A stretch of DNA of 64,000 bases from Paraburkholderia caffeinitolerans (lineage in GTDB: Bacteria > Pseudomonadota > Gammaproteobacteria > Burkholderiales > Burkholderiaceae), in the NCBI RefSeq assembly GCF_902859945.1, contig NZ_CADIKL010000005.1:186001-250000 (forward strand), read 5' to 3'. Numbering within the stretch: position 1 is the first letter of the stretch; each line of letters begins with the position of its first letter. The position numbers and the translations under genes were made by a program. This document shows, in pieces, positions 44,080-52,327 of this stretch. The notes under the pieces are model-generated. The model did not search any database. It saw only the letters and a program-made list of their open reading frames with translations, and was not told the origin of the DNA.

Positions 44080-44099
44080 ACACCCTCAAACAACCTTGC

Positions 44100-45353
44100 T
44101 TATGCCCCGGATGCGACGGGGATATCGGCCATCGCCTCAGCAACGCGGTCGAAGATTTGTTTCATTTCCTCGACCACGCCATCGTCATGCGAGAACGAAA
44201 GGTACATGCGGCCGTACGGCGACGGCATGATGAGGATGCCTTCGCGCCGTAGATGAAGGTGCAACGCCATTGACAGCTCGTTGTTCACCAGCACCAAACC
44301 CTCGTCGTAAGTGGCGGGCGGTTCGTCGCTGAACCAGATACTGAATACATTGCCGTATCCGCTCGTCGACACCGTCTTGCCGTGTCGCCTGAAGCTTTCC
44401 ACGATGGATACGCGCAGCGAGTCACCTCGCGTACGAAGTTGGTGATAGTCACATTCATCGAGTGCAGGCATCGTCGAGAGCACCGCTGCGCAAGCAATCG
44501 GGTTACCACTGAACGTGCCACCTCGCAGCGCGCGCCCCTCTTCCGCCACCTTCATGATTTCGGCCTTTCCGATGACAGCTGAAACCGCAATACCGCTGCC
44601 GATGGCCTTGCCCACGGACACGAGGTCTGGGTCGATGCCATACAGATGCGACGTGAGGCCCGCGTGCAGACGGAAGCCCATGAGCACTTCATCGCAAATC
44701 AGCAGCGCGCCGTGCTTGTGCGCAGTTGCCTGCAGATGTGCCAGGTAGCCTTCTTTGGCAGGGATACATGCCGCGTTCGCAAGCATGGGCTCGACCAGGA
44801 TGGCCGCGATGTCATTGAATTCGGTGAACAACTGGTCGACATCGTCGAAGTCGTTGTATCGAATGACCGTCACGAAGTCATTGGCGGGTCGATGACCTGG
44901 CTTGAAGCGTGCCTCCGCTGAGCCAACATTTCCAAAGACCACCCCGTCGAGCCATCCGTCAAAGCCCGCTGCAATTTTGACGATTCGACGCTTCCCAGTC
45001 GACGTGCGCGCGATACGCAACGCAAGGTGAACGGCTTCGCTACCGGAATTTGTGAAAATCACCTTGTTTAGCTTGCCGGTGCGATGCACGAGGGCTGCTG
45101 CCGCAGCCTCTTCGCTCGAATGATTCACCGCCGGAAGAGGGTTCGTCATCAACGCCTTCGATGCGGCCTCAACGATTGCGGCAGGCGCATGCCCAAGAAT
45201 CGTCCCCCCGAAACCCAGGACCGTATCGATATATCGTTTGCCCGTTTCGTCCCACACATACGGACCATTGCTGCGGGCAATAGCGACCGGCTTTCCGTCC
45301 ATCAACGGAAAACAGCGAGCGGAGCTCGAAACATCACCAACGAGATAAGCCAT
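44100..45353 (-). CDS. HemL-like class III aminotransferase (glutamate-1-semialdehyde aminomutase family)
   Basis: A 417-residue PLP enzyme. The phosphate-binding NSGSEAVHLALRIAR, the Asp of ICDEVLMGF, the Schiff-base Lys in SVGKAIGSGIAVSA and the GGTFSGNPIACAA segment place it in the glutamate-1-semialdehyde 2,1-aminomutase branch of class III aminotransferases. The gatekeeper region differs enough from housekeeping HemL that another substrate is likely. Its neighbours are a second hemB, a hisD-like gene, a cupin, an XRE-cupin regulator and amino-compound transporters. They suggest a catabolic or special biosynthetic role, not general haem synthesis. A possible operator lies 168 bp upstream (45,521). 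Confidence 0.88.
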   Translation of the reverse strand: MAYLVGDVSSSARCFPLMDGKPVAIARSNGPYVWDETGKRYIDTVLGFGGTILGHAPAAIVEAASKALMTNPLPAVNHSSEEAAAAALVHRTGKLNKVIFTNSGSEAVHLALRIARTSTGKRRIVKIAAGFDGWLDGVVFGNVGSAEARFKPGHRPANDFVTVIRYNDFDDVDQLFTEFNDIAAILVEPMLANAACIPAKEGYLAHLQATAHKHGALLICDEVLMGFRLHAGLTSHLYGIDPDLVSVGKAIGSGIAVSAVIGKAEIMKVAEEGRALRGGTFSGNPIACAAVLSTMPALDECDYHQLRTRGDSLRVSIVESFRRHGKTVSTSGYGNVFSIWFSDEPPATYDEGLVLVNNELSMALHLHLRREGILIMPSPYGRMYLSFSHDDGVVEEMKQIFDRVAEAMADIPVASGA

Positions 45354-45747
45354 TTTGCTTCCTTGTGCAAATCGGACACGGTCGCCGCTACCACAGCGTC
45401 GACATCGATTACCTACCCCATGCTCATGACGCGCGTTCCCAACGCCCGGTGCCTAACTGGATATCGCGTGGAAACCCGTGAAAAAGGCTTGCAGGGAGAT
45501 TTGACTGGAAGTGTGCAGGTGGACGAAAAAACGGTCAATGGTTTTTTTATCATCCACCCAGCTTCCGCGACAAAAACCCGGCTGACCGCGGGGGATGTCG
45601 AAGGACTGCGGGGCTCAAGACGACGGAATCGGAGCACAAGACGCCAACTGACCCTTGATACGGCCCTTGGCGAGAAGACGGGACGCGTTGCCCAAGCTAA
45701 GTCTATGTGTTTGCTTAACTTTTGTGGCAGTGTACTATTTGATACTC
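45354..45747. other. Divergent control region between aminotransferase and XRE regulator 2
   Basis: About 390 bp without a gene. GGACGAAAAAACGGTC at 45,521-45,536 matches 12 of 16 positions of the palindrome seen before hisD and the XRE genes, and is a candidate operator for the aminotransferase. Confidence 0.45.
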
Positions 45748-45749
45748 AT

Positions 45750-45765
45750 GGATGTTAAAATATCC
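45750..45765 (+). promoter_or_regulatory. XRE-type operator in front of regulator 2
   Basis: GGATGTTAAAATATCC, a near-perfect palindrome 30 bp before the chosen start. It overlaps an upstream in-frame ATG (45,748), which argues that the downstream ATG at 45,796 is the true start. Confidence 0.6.
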
Positions 45766-45795
45766 ACCAACCTGGCTACCGCCAAAGGACCAGTC

Positions 45796-46491
45796 ATGCA
45801 GCAGGCAGCTGTACCGCGCGATGCCGAGGAGCGCACGTCGAAGGCCAAGGCGCGAGACTCCGGCGGCGCAAAGCGAAAGGTAATAACCGCAAACACAATC
45901 CCAAATATCGAACGCGCGCCCGTCGACGAACCATCCTCAGATGACCTGAATATAGGAAACAGGCTACGCGAACTTCGAATCAAACATGGGCTAAGTATTA
46001 GGGCGCTCGCGGAAGTTGCGGGCTTGACACACAGCACGATTGGGCAGATTGAAGCCAACAAGACCAGCCCCTCGGTCGGCTCAATGAAGCGCATCCTTGA
46101 TGCACTTCGCATCCCAATGAGTCAGTTCTTTGCAGATGCGGAAGCCCAAACCGAGGAGCAGATATTCTTCGGTAAAGACGAGCTGATTGAACTTGCCGAC
46201 GGCAAGAGTCTCTCCTATCGTCAGATTGGCAAAAATCTGAGTGGTAAGGCAATCATGATGCTGACGGAGTGCTACGCGCCCGGCGCAGATACCGGTGAGC
46301 CCTATTCGCATCAGGCTGAGGAATGTGGGGTCGTTATTTCCGGCAAGTTGATGATTGTCGTAGGCGGCCGCGAACGCTGTCTTTCCAAAGGTGAGGCGTA
46401 CTACTTTGACAGTCGCATACCCCATCGGATGTTTAACCCGTTCGACGAGGTGTGCGAAGTTATCAGTGCAGTTTCCCCACCGACTTTCTAA
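45796..46491 (+). CDS. XRE-cupin transcriptional regulator, copy 2
   Basis: A 231-residue paralogue of the protein encoded at 36,367. After a hydrophilic tail of about 50 residues come the XRE HTH (GNRLRELRIKHGLSIRALAEVAGLTHSTIGQIEANKTSPS) and a C-terminal cupin (SHQAEECGVVISGKLMIVVG, GEAYYFDSRIPHRMFNP). The ATG at 45796 has an AGGA box 6-10 bp upstream and leaves the palindrome at 45,750 outside the coding region. PuuR-like proteins of this build repress polyamine or amino-acid genes. It lies 117 bp before hemB in the same direction and probably shares its control. The two paralogues may have overlapping operators. Confidence 0.9.
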   Translation: MQQAAVPRDAEERTSKAKARDSGGAKRKVITANTIPNIERAPVDEPSSDDLNIGNRLRELRIKHGLSIRALAEVAGLTHSTIGQIEANKTSPSVGSMKRILDALRIPMSQFFADAEAQTEEQIFFGKDELIELADGKSLSYRQIGKNLSGKAIMMLTECYAPGADTGEPYSHQAEECGVVISGKLMIVVGGRERCLSKGEAYYFDSRIPHRMFNPFDEVCEVISAVSPPTF

Positions 46492-46608
46492 GTGGCTTAT
46501 GGGCTCGCAGCGGCGCGACAGATGATGAGCACAGGCCGCGAGGTTATTGCTCGTTTCGATGAAACCCTGGTTGCCACATAACCCCATCGGTGCACATACC
46601 ACAAGCCG

Positions 46609-47601
46609 TTGACCGACTGGACCAAAAAGTTGAACACCCCCACTTTCACGCGGCTGCGCCGCCTCCGCCGTTCTCCGGCCCTTCGCGAACTATTCACCGA
46701 GGTCGAGTTTTCACTGGACGACCTCGTGCTCCCGATTTTTGTTGACGAGGGCACAACCGACTTCACGCCGATTAAGTCGATGCCAGGCGTATCTCGCATC
46801 CCCGAGAACAAATTGGAACGCGAGATTGAAAAGTATGCGCGAGCCGGTATCAAGTCGGTGATGACATTCGGTATATCCCATCACAAGGACCACGCTGGCA
46901 GCGACACGTGGCGCCCCGACGGGCTGGTCGCACGCATGGCGTCTCGCATCAAGAAGTCCGTCCCGGACATGATTGTTATGTCCGACACCTGCTTTTGCGA
47001 ATACACAACCCACGGTCATTGCGGGGTGGTGCACAACGGTGATGTCGAGAACGACGCCACGCTCCTGAACCTTGGAAAACAGGCTGTGGCTGCGGCGCAA
47101 GCAGGTGCCGACGTTATCGCACCGTCCGCTGCCATGGATGGCCAGGTTGCCGCTATACGGGCAGCGTTGGATGCCAATGGCCTGACGGGCACCCCGGTGT
47201 TCTCGTATTCGACGAAGTTTGCGTCCGCCCTGTACGGTCCGTTCCGCGAAGCGGCTGAGAGTGCACTTCTAGGGGACCGAAAGGCCTACCAGATGAATCC
47301 GATGAACCGCCGGGAAGCAGTCCGCGAATCGCTCGCGGACGAAGCCGAGGGTGCCGACGCGCTGATGGTTAAGCCGGCTGGCGCCTATCTGGACATCATC
47401 CGTGAGATTCGCGATGCCACTCGTCTTCCACTTGGCGCTTACCAGGTGAGCGGAGAGTACGCCATGATTAAGTTCGCTGCGGCGGCTGGGGCGATTGATG
47501 AAGCGCGCGTGGTGCGCGAAACGATTGGCGCAATCAAGCGCGCCGGCGCCGACATGATTTTCACCTACTTCGCGATGGACCTCGCGCTGCAAGGCATTTG
47601 A
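46609..47601 (+). CDS. hemB: Porphobilinogen synthase (delta-aminolevulinate dehydratase), Zn type, extra copy
   Basis: A 330-residue enzyme condensing two 5-aminolevulinates to porphobilinogen. Both active-site Lys are present ([18 protein letters not shown] and [13 protein letters not shown]). The three-Cys zinc site is [14 protein letters not shown], as in E. coli. I recall beta-proteobacterial housekeeping HemB as carrying the Asp-type Mg site there, so this looks like a second copy acquired from a gamma-like source. The start is uncertain: TTG at 46609 gives the E. coli length, and no in-frame ATG lies near. It stands between an XRE-cupin regulator and a hisD-like gene, an unusual place for haem synthesis. 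Confidence 0.9.
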   Translation: MTDWTKKLNTPTFTRLRRLRRSPALRELFTEVEFSLDDLVLPIFVDEGTTDFTPIKSMPGVSRIPENKLEREIEKYARAGIKSVMTFGISHHKDHAGSDTWRPDGLVARMASRIKKSVPDMIVMSDTCFCEYTTHGHCGVVHNGDVENDATLLNLGKQAVAAAQAGADVIAPSAAMDGQVAAIRAALDANGLTGTPVFSYSTKFASALYGPFREAAESALLGDRKAYQMNPMNRREAVRESLADEAEGADALMVKPAGAYLDIIREIRDATRLPLGAYQVSGEYAMIKFAAAAGAIDEARVVRETIGAIKRAGADMIFTYFAMDLALQGI

Positions 47602-47811
47602 CGCGCGCTATCATCAAACGGAGGCTGCAGCGCCTTGGCGCCGCAACGTCCCACCGCATATTTGGCACGCAACCCTTGCGAGGGGCTCGGATGTCAGGTT
47701 GCTTCAACCTGTCGGGCGACGTCCAGAATCGTCGAAAGAAAGACGAGAACGCCGCCTACCCCCTCGTTTCCAACGAGCAGGTAGCGGCACTCTTAGGCGC
47801 GTTCTGGGGCT

Positions 47812-49086
47812 TTAGATGACGTCGTAGTTGAGGCGAATCTCCGCCGCGATACGGTGAGCATCCAGAGCTTCACGGTGCGACTGCCGCACACAGATAGGCG
47901 CAATCACGTCGACGGCCTTTTGCTCGACCCATTGATGAGTGACTGTCTTGATGAAGGAGCCTACCCATAGGCCGCCGGTGTAGCGGCCAGCACTGCGTGT
48001 CGGCAACGTATGGTTCGTGCCGGCAATTTTGTCGGAGAACACGACCGACGCCTTGTCGCCAATAAACAGCGAACCGTAATTTGTCAAGCGTAGCGCGAGT
48101 TCCTTCGCGTTCTTCGTATGGATTTGCAAGTGCTCCGCCGCAAATTCGTCCGAATAGGCAATCATCGACTCCTCGCTATCGCACAGGACGATGCCTCCGT
48201 GCTTGCGCCAGGCAGGCTCAGCAACCTCACGCGTCGACAGGATAGCCAGTTGACGGTCCATCTCGCGTAGCGTCGCTTCACCGACTTCACGCGATGTCGT
48301 CATCAGAATTGCACGAGCTTCGACATCGTGTTCGGCTTGGCCGAGCAGGTCAGCCGCGAGTACCTTCGGGTCGGCCGTTTCGTCAGCGAGAATGCCGATC
48401 TCGCTCGGGCCGGCCAGTTGGTCAATGCCGACCAGACCAAACACCTGACGCTTCGCTTCGTTCACGAACTTGTTGCCCGGACCGACAATCTTGTCTACGC
48501 GCGGAATCGACTCCGTACCGTAGGCCAGCGCGGCAATCGCTTGTGCGCCGCCGACCTTGAAAATCTTGGTCGCGCCAGAGAGGTGTGCAGCATACAGAAC
48601 TGCGGGGTGCACATTCGGCGGCGTACACACGATGATTTCCTTGACGCCCGCGACCTTTGCGGGGATGACGGTCATCTGGGCCGACGAGAGCAGTGGATAG
48701 CGGCCACCGGGTACGTAGCAACCAGCACGCTGGATCGGAATCAGGCGGTGGCCGAGGTGCAGCCCCGGAATGGTTTCGACCTCGAGGTCTTTCATCGTCG
48801 CCAGCTGCGCCTTCGCGAACTGTGTCACGCGTTCGATGCCGAACTTCATGTCTTCAAGTAGCTTGTCGTCGCACTGCCGACCAGCAGCTTCGATTTCCTC
48901 CGCGGTGACTTCGATGGCTTCCTGGTCGAACTTGTCGAACTTCTTGTTGTACTCGCGAAGCGCTGCATCACCCCGAGTCGCCACATCCTTGATAATCCCG
49001 GCGACGAGGTCTCGCAGTTGATTCTCTTCGGCGGTCGTTACGGTCGACGGTTCTTTAATGTACGTGGTGCCCGGAATGGCGCTCAT
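47812..49086 (-). CDS. Histidinol dehydrogenase-like zinc enzyme
   Basis: A 424-residue HisD-family NAD-dependent dehydrogenase (four-electron alcohol to acid oxidation in HisD itself). The zinc ligands seem kept: Gln and His in GQAEHD, Asp in SDKIAGTNHTLPT and His in DAHRIAAEIR. The catalytic Glu-His pair is AAEHLQ. The sequence SAGRYTGGLWVGSFIKTVTHQ resembles catabolic relatives such as HpsN (sulfopropanediol dehydrogenase) as much as true HisD. No other his gene is near. With the aminotransferase and amino-compound transporters here, an amino alcohol or polyol substrate is more likely than histidinol. Two palindromes lie in its upstream region. Confidence 0.85.
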   Translation of the reverse strand: MSAIPGTTYIKEPSTVTTAEENQLRDLVAGIIKDVATRGDAALREYNKKFDKFDQEAIEVTAEEIEAAGRQCDDKLLEDMKFGIERVTQFAKAQLATMKDLEVETIPGLHLGHRLIPIQRAGCYVPGGRYPLLSSAQMTVIPAKVAGVKEIIVCTPPNVHPAVLYAAHLSGATKIFKVGGAQAIAALAYGTESIPRVDKIVGPGNKFVNEAKRQVFGLVGIDQLAGPSEIGILADETADPKVLAADLLGQAEHDVEARAILMTTSREVGEATLREMDRQLAILSTREVAEPAWRKHGGIVLCDSEESMIAYSDEFAAEHLQIHTKNAKELALRLTNYGSLFIGDKASVVFSDKIAGTNHTLPTRSAGRYTGGLWVGSFIKTVTHQWVEQKAVDVIAPICVRQSHREALDAHRIAAEIRLNYDVI

Positions 49087-49138
49087 GTTTTGCCTCAATG
49101 ACTTTGACACAGTTGATGGAAAAAACAACGGTACTACT

Positions 49139-49154
49139 GGACGTTTAAACGCAC
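49139..49154 (-). promoter_or_regulatory. XRE-type operator upstream of the hisD-like gene
   Basis: GGACGTTTAAACGCAC with a perfect 10-bp core CGTTTAAACG, 53 bp before the start codon of the hisD-like gene. Confidence 0.55.
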
Positions 49155-49287
49155 ATCTGGACTTCGTCTTTCCTATGCCGCCCCTGGTCAGGGAAAGCAG
49201 TTGCACCGGTAATTGCTGGGAATCGCGGAGAGAACGGCCTGTCGGCGTATGTGGCGCGTCGGAGCAAACTGGAAACGAACGAAGATT

Positions 49288-49313
49288 CATATGGACGTTA
49301 TAACGCCCATATG
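49288..49313. promoter_or_regulatory. 26-bp near-perfect palindrome upstream of the hisD-like gene
   Basis: Arms of 13 bp (CATATGGACGTTA at 49,288-49,300 and its complement at 49,301-49,313) differ at one position. The inner 16 bp, GGACGTTATAACGCCC, match the operator consensus of the XRE regulators. It lies 202 bp before the hisD-like gene. Confidence 0.6.
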
Positions 49314-49573
49314 AACACAAAATACTCCGCCGCTGCATCAGTGTTTTTCCCTAGAGCCTATGCGTCCGGTGCATAAGATGGGCGAATTGGACGGGCCTTG
49401 ACGGCGTCGAATCCCCTCTTCAGGTAGCGAAGAAGTGGAAATTTTAATTTCCATGGGTGTTTATGCCTGCGTCGAGCGCTGCGACGTGGAACAGTCGATA
49501 GGTTTCTCGACAGAGAAAGGTAGAGGTTTACCCGCAAAAGGCGTCGATACGGCTGAAGAAGGGCTGGCGAGGG

Positions 49574-49629
49574 TTGACGTCCAAATTCGCAACGGACAAT
49601 ATACAGTCCATTAGCCTGTTTTAACGTCC
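49574..49629 (+). promoter_or_regulatory. Operator pair and -35 box upstream of the APC permease
   Basis: TTGACG (49,574-49,579) is a likely -35. GGACAATATACAGTCC (49,594-49,609) is a palindrome lying where the -10 should be. GCCTGTTTTAACGTCC (49,614-49,629) carries one strong half of the GGACGTTAAAAC motif. Two tandem sites would block the promoter. Confidence 0.5.
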
Positions 49630-49705
49630 ACCCGGTTCGGCATTGCGGAGCCGCGCAATCAGCCCACGGTTTCTAGCAACCGCACCAACCGCCACGCACT
49701 CATCT

Positions 49706-51034
49706 ATGTCCAGTCTGAAACGAACCCTCTCCCTATCGTCACTTGTATTGCTCGGCGTAGGTTTGATGGCGCCCATCATTGTTCTGGGAACGTTCGGGAT
49801 TTTGTCGCAAGCTAGCGGCGGCCGGGCACCTCTGTCGTACCTCGTGGCACTGGTTGCGATGTTTCTCACCGCGCTCAGTTATGCGCACATGTGCCGCGCG
49901 TACCCGGTTTCGGGCTCCTCGTACACGTATGTGAGTAAGGCCATCGACCCGCGCCTGGGGTTTCTCACTGGTTGGTCCATCCTGCTCGACTATCTGTTCT
50001 TACCGATGGCTATTTGGCTGATTGGTGCCGCGTACCTGCACTCAGTCATTCGAACGGTGCCGCAGTCCGTTTGGCTGCCGGGCTTCATTGTTATTTCGTC
50101 TGCCATCAACATTATTGGTCTGAAGCTCGCAGCCAAGCTGAATGTGACACTGCTGGTTTTGCAGTGCCTCGTTATGATTGCGTTCGGGGCGCTGTGCGTC
50201 CACTACGTTCTCGGTGACCCAACGAAGCCTCTGTTTACGCTCACTCCGTTCGGGAGCAACGGTGCTAGCCTCCCCCTCGTGATGACCGGTGCGGGTATCG
50301 CCTGCTATTCGTATCTCGGTTTCGACGCAGTAAGTACACTGACTGAGGAGACGAAAGACCCTCAGCGAACTGTACCTAAGGCGATTTTGCTAGTGACCCT
50401 GATTGGCGGCGGCATCTTTGTGGCGATGTCTTACATCGTTCAAGTGGCGCATCCCTCCACGTCTTTTGTCGACGCAGATTCCGCGGCCAACGAAATCGCG
50501 AAAAACATCGGCGGCGACGTTTTCGTTATGTTGTTTCTCATTGGCATGGTCGTTGGCCAATTTGCATCGGGCATCGCTGCTCAAGCCAGCGCCTCTCGGC
50601 TTCTCTTCGCGCTGGGTCGCGACTCGGTGTTCCCAAAAAGGATTTTTGCCTACCTTAGCCCTCGCTTTCAGACGCCAGTGTTCACGATTCTGTTGACCGC
50701 AGCGTTCGCATTGCTTGCGCTGAAGATGGACGTCACAACCTCGACATCATTCATCAACTTCGGGGCGTTTCTTACCTTCACCCTCGTGAACCTCTCCGTT
50801 ATCTTCCATTATCGGTTGCGGCTTGGAACGCGCGGGATGAAGAGCACGGTCATGCATGCATTGCTTCCGGTGCTCGGTATTGCCTCCACTATCGCACTGA
50901 TGTTGAGCCTTGACCGCAACGCAGTGATGCTCGGACTGTCGTGGCTCGCCATCGGCGTCGTCTATCTGGGATATCTCACGCGCTTCTTTCGAGTCCCGCC
51001 GCCCGAGCTTCATATGTCGAACGGTGTTCATTGA
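49706..51034 (+). CDS. APC-family amino acid/polyamine permease (PuuP-like)
   Basis: A 442-residue inner-membrane protein with 12 predicted helices. The first, SLVLLGVGLMAPIIVLGTFG, carries the conserved Gly-rich break of APC transporters, and GIACYSYLGFDAVSTLTEETKDPQRTVPKAI is the family signature. The overall pattern is that of the putrescine importer PuuP or related amino-acid permeases. The ATG at 49706 was chosen because it begins just before helix 1; a TTG at 49643 would add a polar tail. It lies behind XRE-type palindromes and is divergent from the hisD-like gene, so it is probably part of the same response. Confidence 0.9.
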   Translation: MSSLKRTLSLSSLVLLGVGLMAPIIVLGTFGILSQASGGRAPLSYLVALVAMFLTALSYAHMCRAYPVSGSSYTYVSKAIDPRLGFLTGWSILLDYLFLPMAIWLIGAAYLHSVIRTVPQSVWLPGFIVISSAINIIGLKLAAKLNVTLLVLQCLVMIAFGALCVHYVLGDPTKPLFTLTPFGSNGASLPLVMTGAGIACYSYLGFDAVSTLTEETKDPQRTVPKAILLVTLIGGGIFVAMSYIVQVAHPSTSFVDADSAANEIAKNIGGDVFVMLFLIGMVVGQFASGIAAQASASRLLFALGRDSVFPKRIFAYLSPRFQTPVFTILLTAAFALLALKMDVTTSTSFINFGAFLTFTLVNLSVIFHYRLRLGTRGMKSTVMHALLPVLGIASTIALMLSLDRNAVMLGLSWLAIGVVYLGYLTRFFRVPPPELHMSNGVH

Positions 51035-51067
51035 CGTAATTGCCGTGCTTTTTTTATCGAGGTTCAC

Positions 51068-51262
51068 ATGCGAAGCAAAACATTTTCCGCTGGCGCCACT
51101 GACGATCGGACCGCATTATGCAGGCACCTGAGCACTCCGGAAGCTAGATCGGCTGATTCGAGTTCATATCGAAAGCTGTTGTGCGCGCCATTGTCGACCA
51201 TCGCGCGGAACATCGACGAACGGCCAGAGGCATCCGACGCGGCTGTGTTGGGATACAACTGA
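51068..51262 (+). CDS. 64-residue protein of the A[VI]LGYN family, copy 2
   Basis: An unrecognised small protein of the same length as the copy at 27,405. Its second half, SSSYRKLLCAPLSTIARNI then DERPEASDAAVLGYN, aligns residue by residue with that copy, while the first halves differ. Many differences in the shared part are silent third-position changes (for example in Arg, Glu, Pro, Ala, Val and Leu codons), which is evidence of selection on the protein. The start context ATCGAGGTTCAC-ATG repeats that of copy 1. It lies 33 bp after the APC permease and may be on its transcript. No signal peptide, membrane helix or known domain was seen. Confidence 0.7.
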   Translation: MRSKTFSAGATDDRTALCRHLSTPEARSADSSSYRKLLCAPLSTIARNIDERPEASDAAVLGYN

Positions 51263-51440
51263 CGAAGATTGTGGTCCGCCGACTCGCAGTTGGGAGCTGA
51301 AAAGCTAGTCACGGTCGGAAAAACAGCGACAAGAAATTGGCCCCAGTATCCGAGCAATTGGGCAAGCTATTCAATCGAAGATACGATTCCTCCACATCTC
51401 CGAGGAGTGGATTCGGCCCGCCAACGCGCGGGCTCTTTTT

Positions 51441-51902
51441 TTGAACGAGCATGCGCAACAGCTTGGGGGGCAAGTCCCTTCGCGACACCTCATTGATCGC
51501 GACCTTCGCAAAAGCAACCCCGCGGCGGAGTTCGCGTACGCCGTCGCGTGGCCAAACGAAGATCCCCGCCTGGACTATCTAAGCGAAGCCGCGGACCTGC
51601 ATCTGCAGAAGCTTGTTCAGCCACAGCCTACCGACTCTTTGGCCCAGCGCCGCGAGCGCACGATTATGGCCCGCCTGCTCGGCACCGACATCACAGCCTC
51701 GGAACTCAGGTCCACCCAACGCGGCCACGTCGTCCTCAACCTCGTTCGTGCACATCTCTACGTACCCCGGCGCCGCCTGCGCGCCGGGCGTCGGGTTCCC
51801 GTTGCACACTTCAACGTTGTAGCGCGTGAAGCCTGGTGCAGTGGGCACGACACGCTAATGGCCCTGGTGCTGTTTGAGATCTGTTTGGCCGGTGCGATCT
51901 AG
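51441..51902 (+). CDS. Unrecognised open reading frame, doubtful gene
   Basis: A 153-codon frame whose first half (AEFAYAVAWPNEDPRLDYLSEAADLHLQKL) looks protein-like. The second half is Arg-rich and competes with an 89-codon minus-strand frame at 51,579-51,848. The start is a TTG in a T-rich stretch without a clear ribosome site. It could be a small gene, a decayed gene or chance. The rest of 51,263-52,327 shows nothing else. Confidence 0.25.
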   Translation: MNEHAQQLGGQVPSRHLIDRDLRKSNPAAEFAYAVAWPNEDPRLDYLSEAADLHLQKLVQPQPTDSLAQRRERTIMARLLGTDITASELRSTQRGHVVLNLVRAHLYVPRRRLRAGRRVPVAHFNVVAREAWCSGHDTLMALVLFEICLAGAI

Positions 51903-52327
51903 GTGTTCTACTTTGGTGCGGGCTGGTGTCAATCGAACTAAACACGGAACCCCATCACAGGCTTCAAACCCGCCTCAATTACGGGGCGGATCCAGCCCGG
52001 CTACATCTTTCTACCAATCTAGGGTGATTTAAGCTTGCAACTCTCCAGGAATTTGAACTAATGTGCTGCTCAGCATCTCGGATGCGGCGATAGTCGCTGG
52101 GTAAACATCGCTCTTTCATAGGACAAGTTGGGCAGGCGCTGGACCAGTGAACCCCCAGAGTCCTATCATGTTCACCGGTCGTAAGTCGATAGATGGCTCG
52201 CTCGCCGGCAGGTACGGGAACTCGTTGGCTTGGTCAATGATCGCCAGCGGACGTGATCGGGCTACACAATAGGTGCAAGCGCCGCCATCTGCGCCCAACG
52301 GGGCGTATTAAGCGGCGGCGCTAATCT

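Noticed and set aside
48328..48861. 177-codon plus-strand frame opposite the hisD-like gene
   Set aside because: Antisense shadow; no start context or motif.
51579..51848. 89-codon minus-strand frame
   Set aside because: Competes with a plus-strand frame; neither shows a recognisable domain or start signal.
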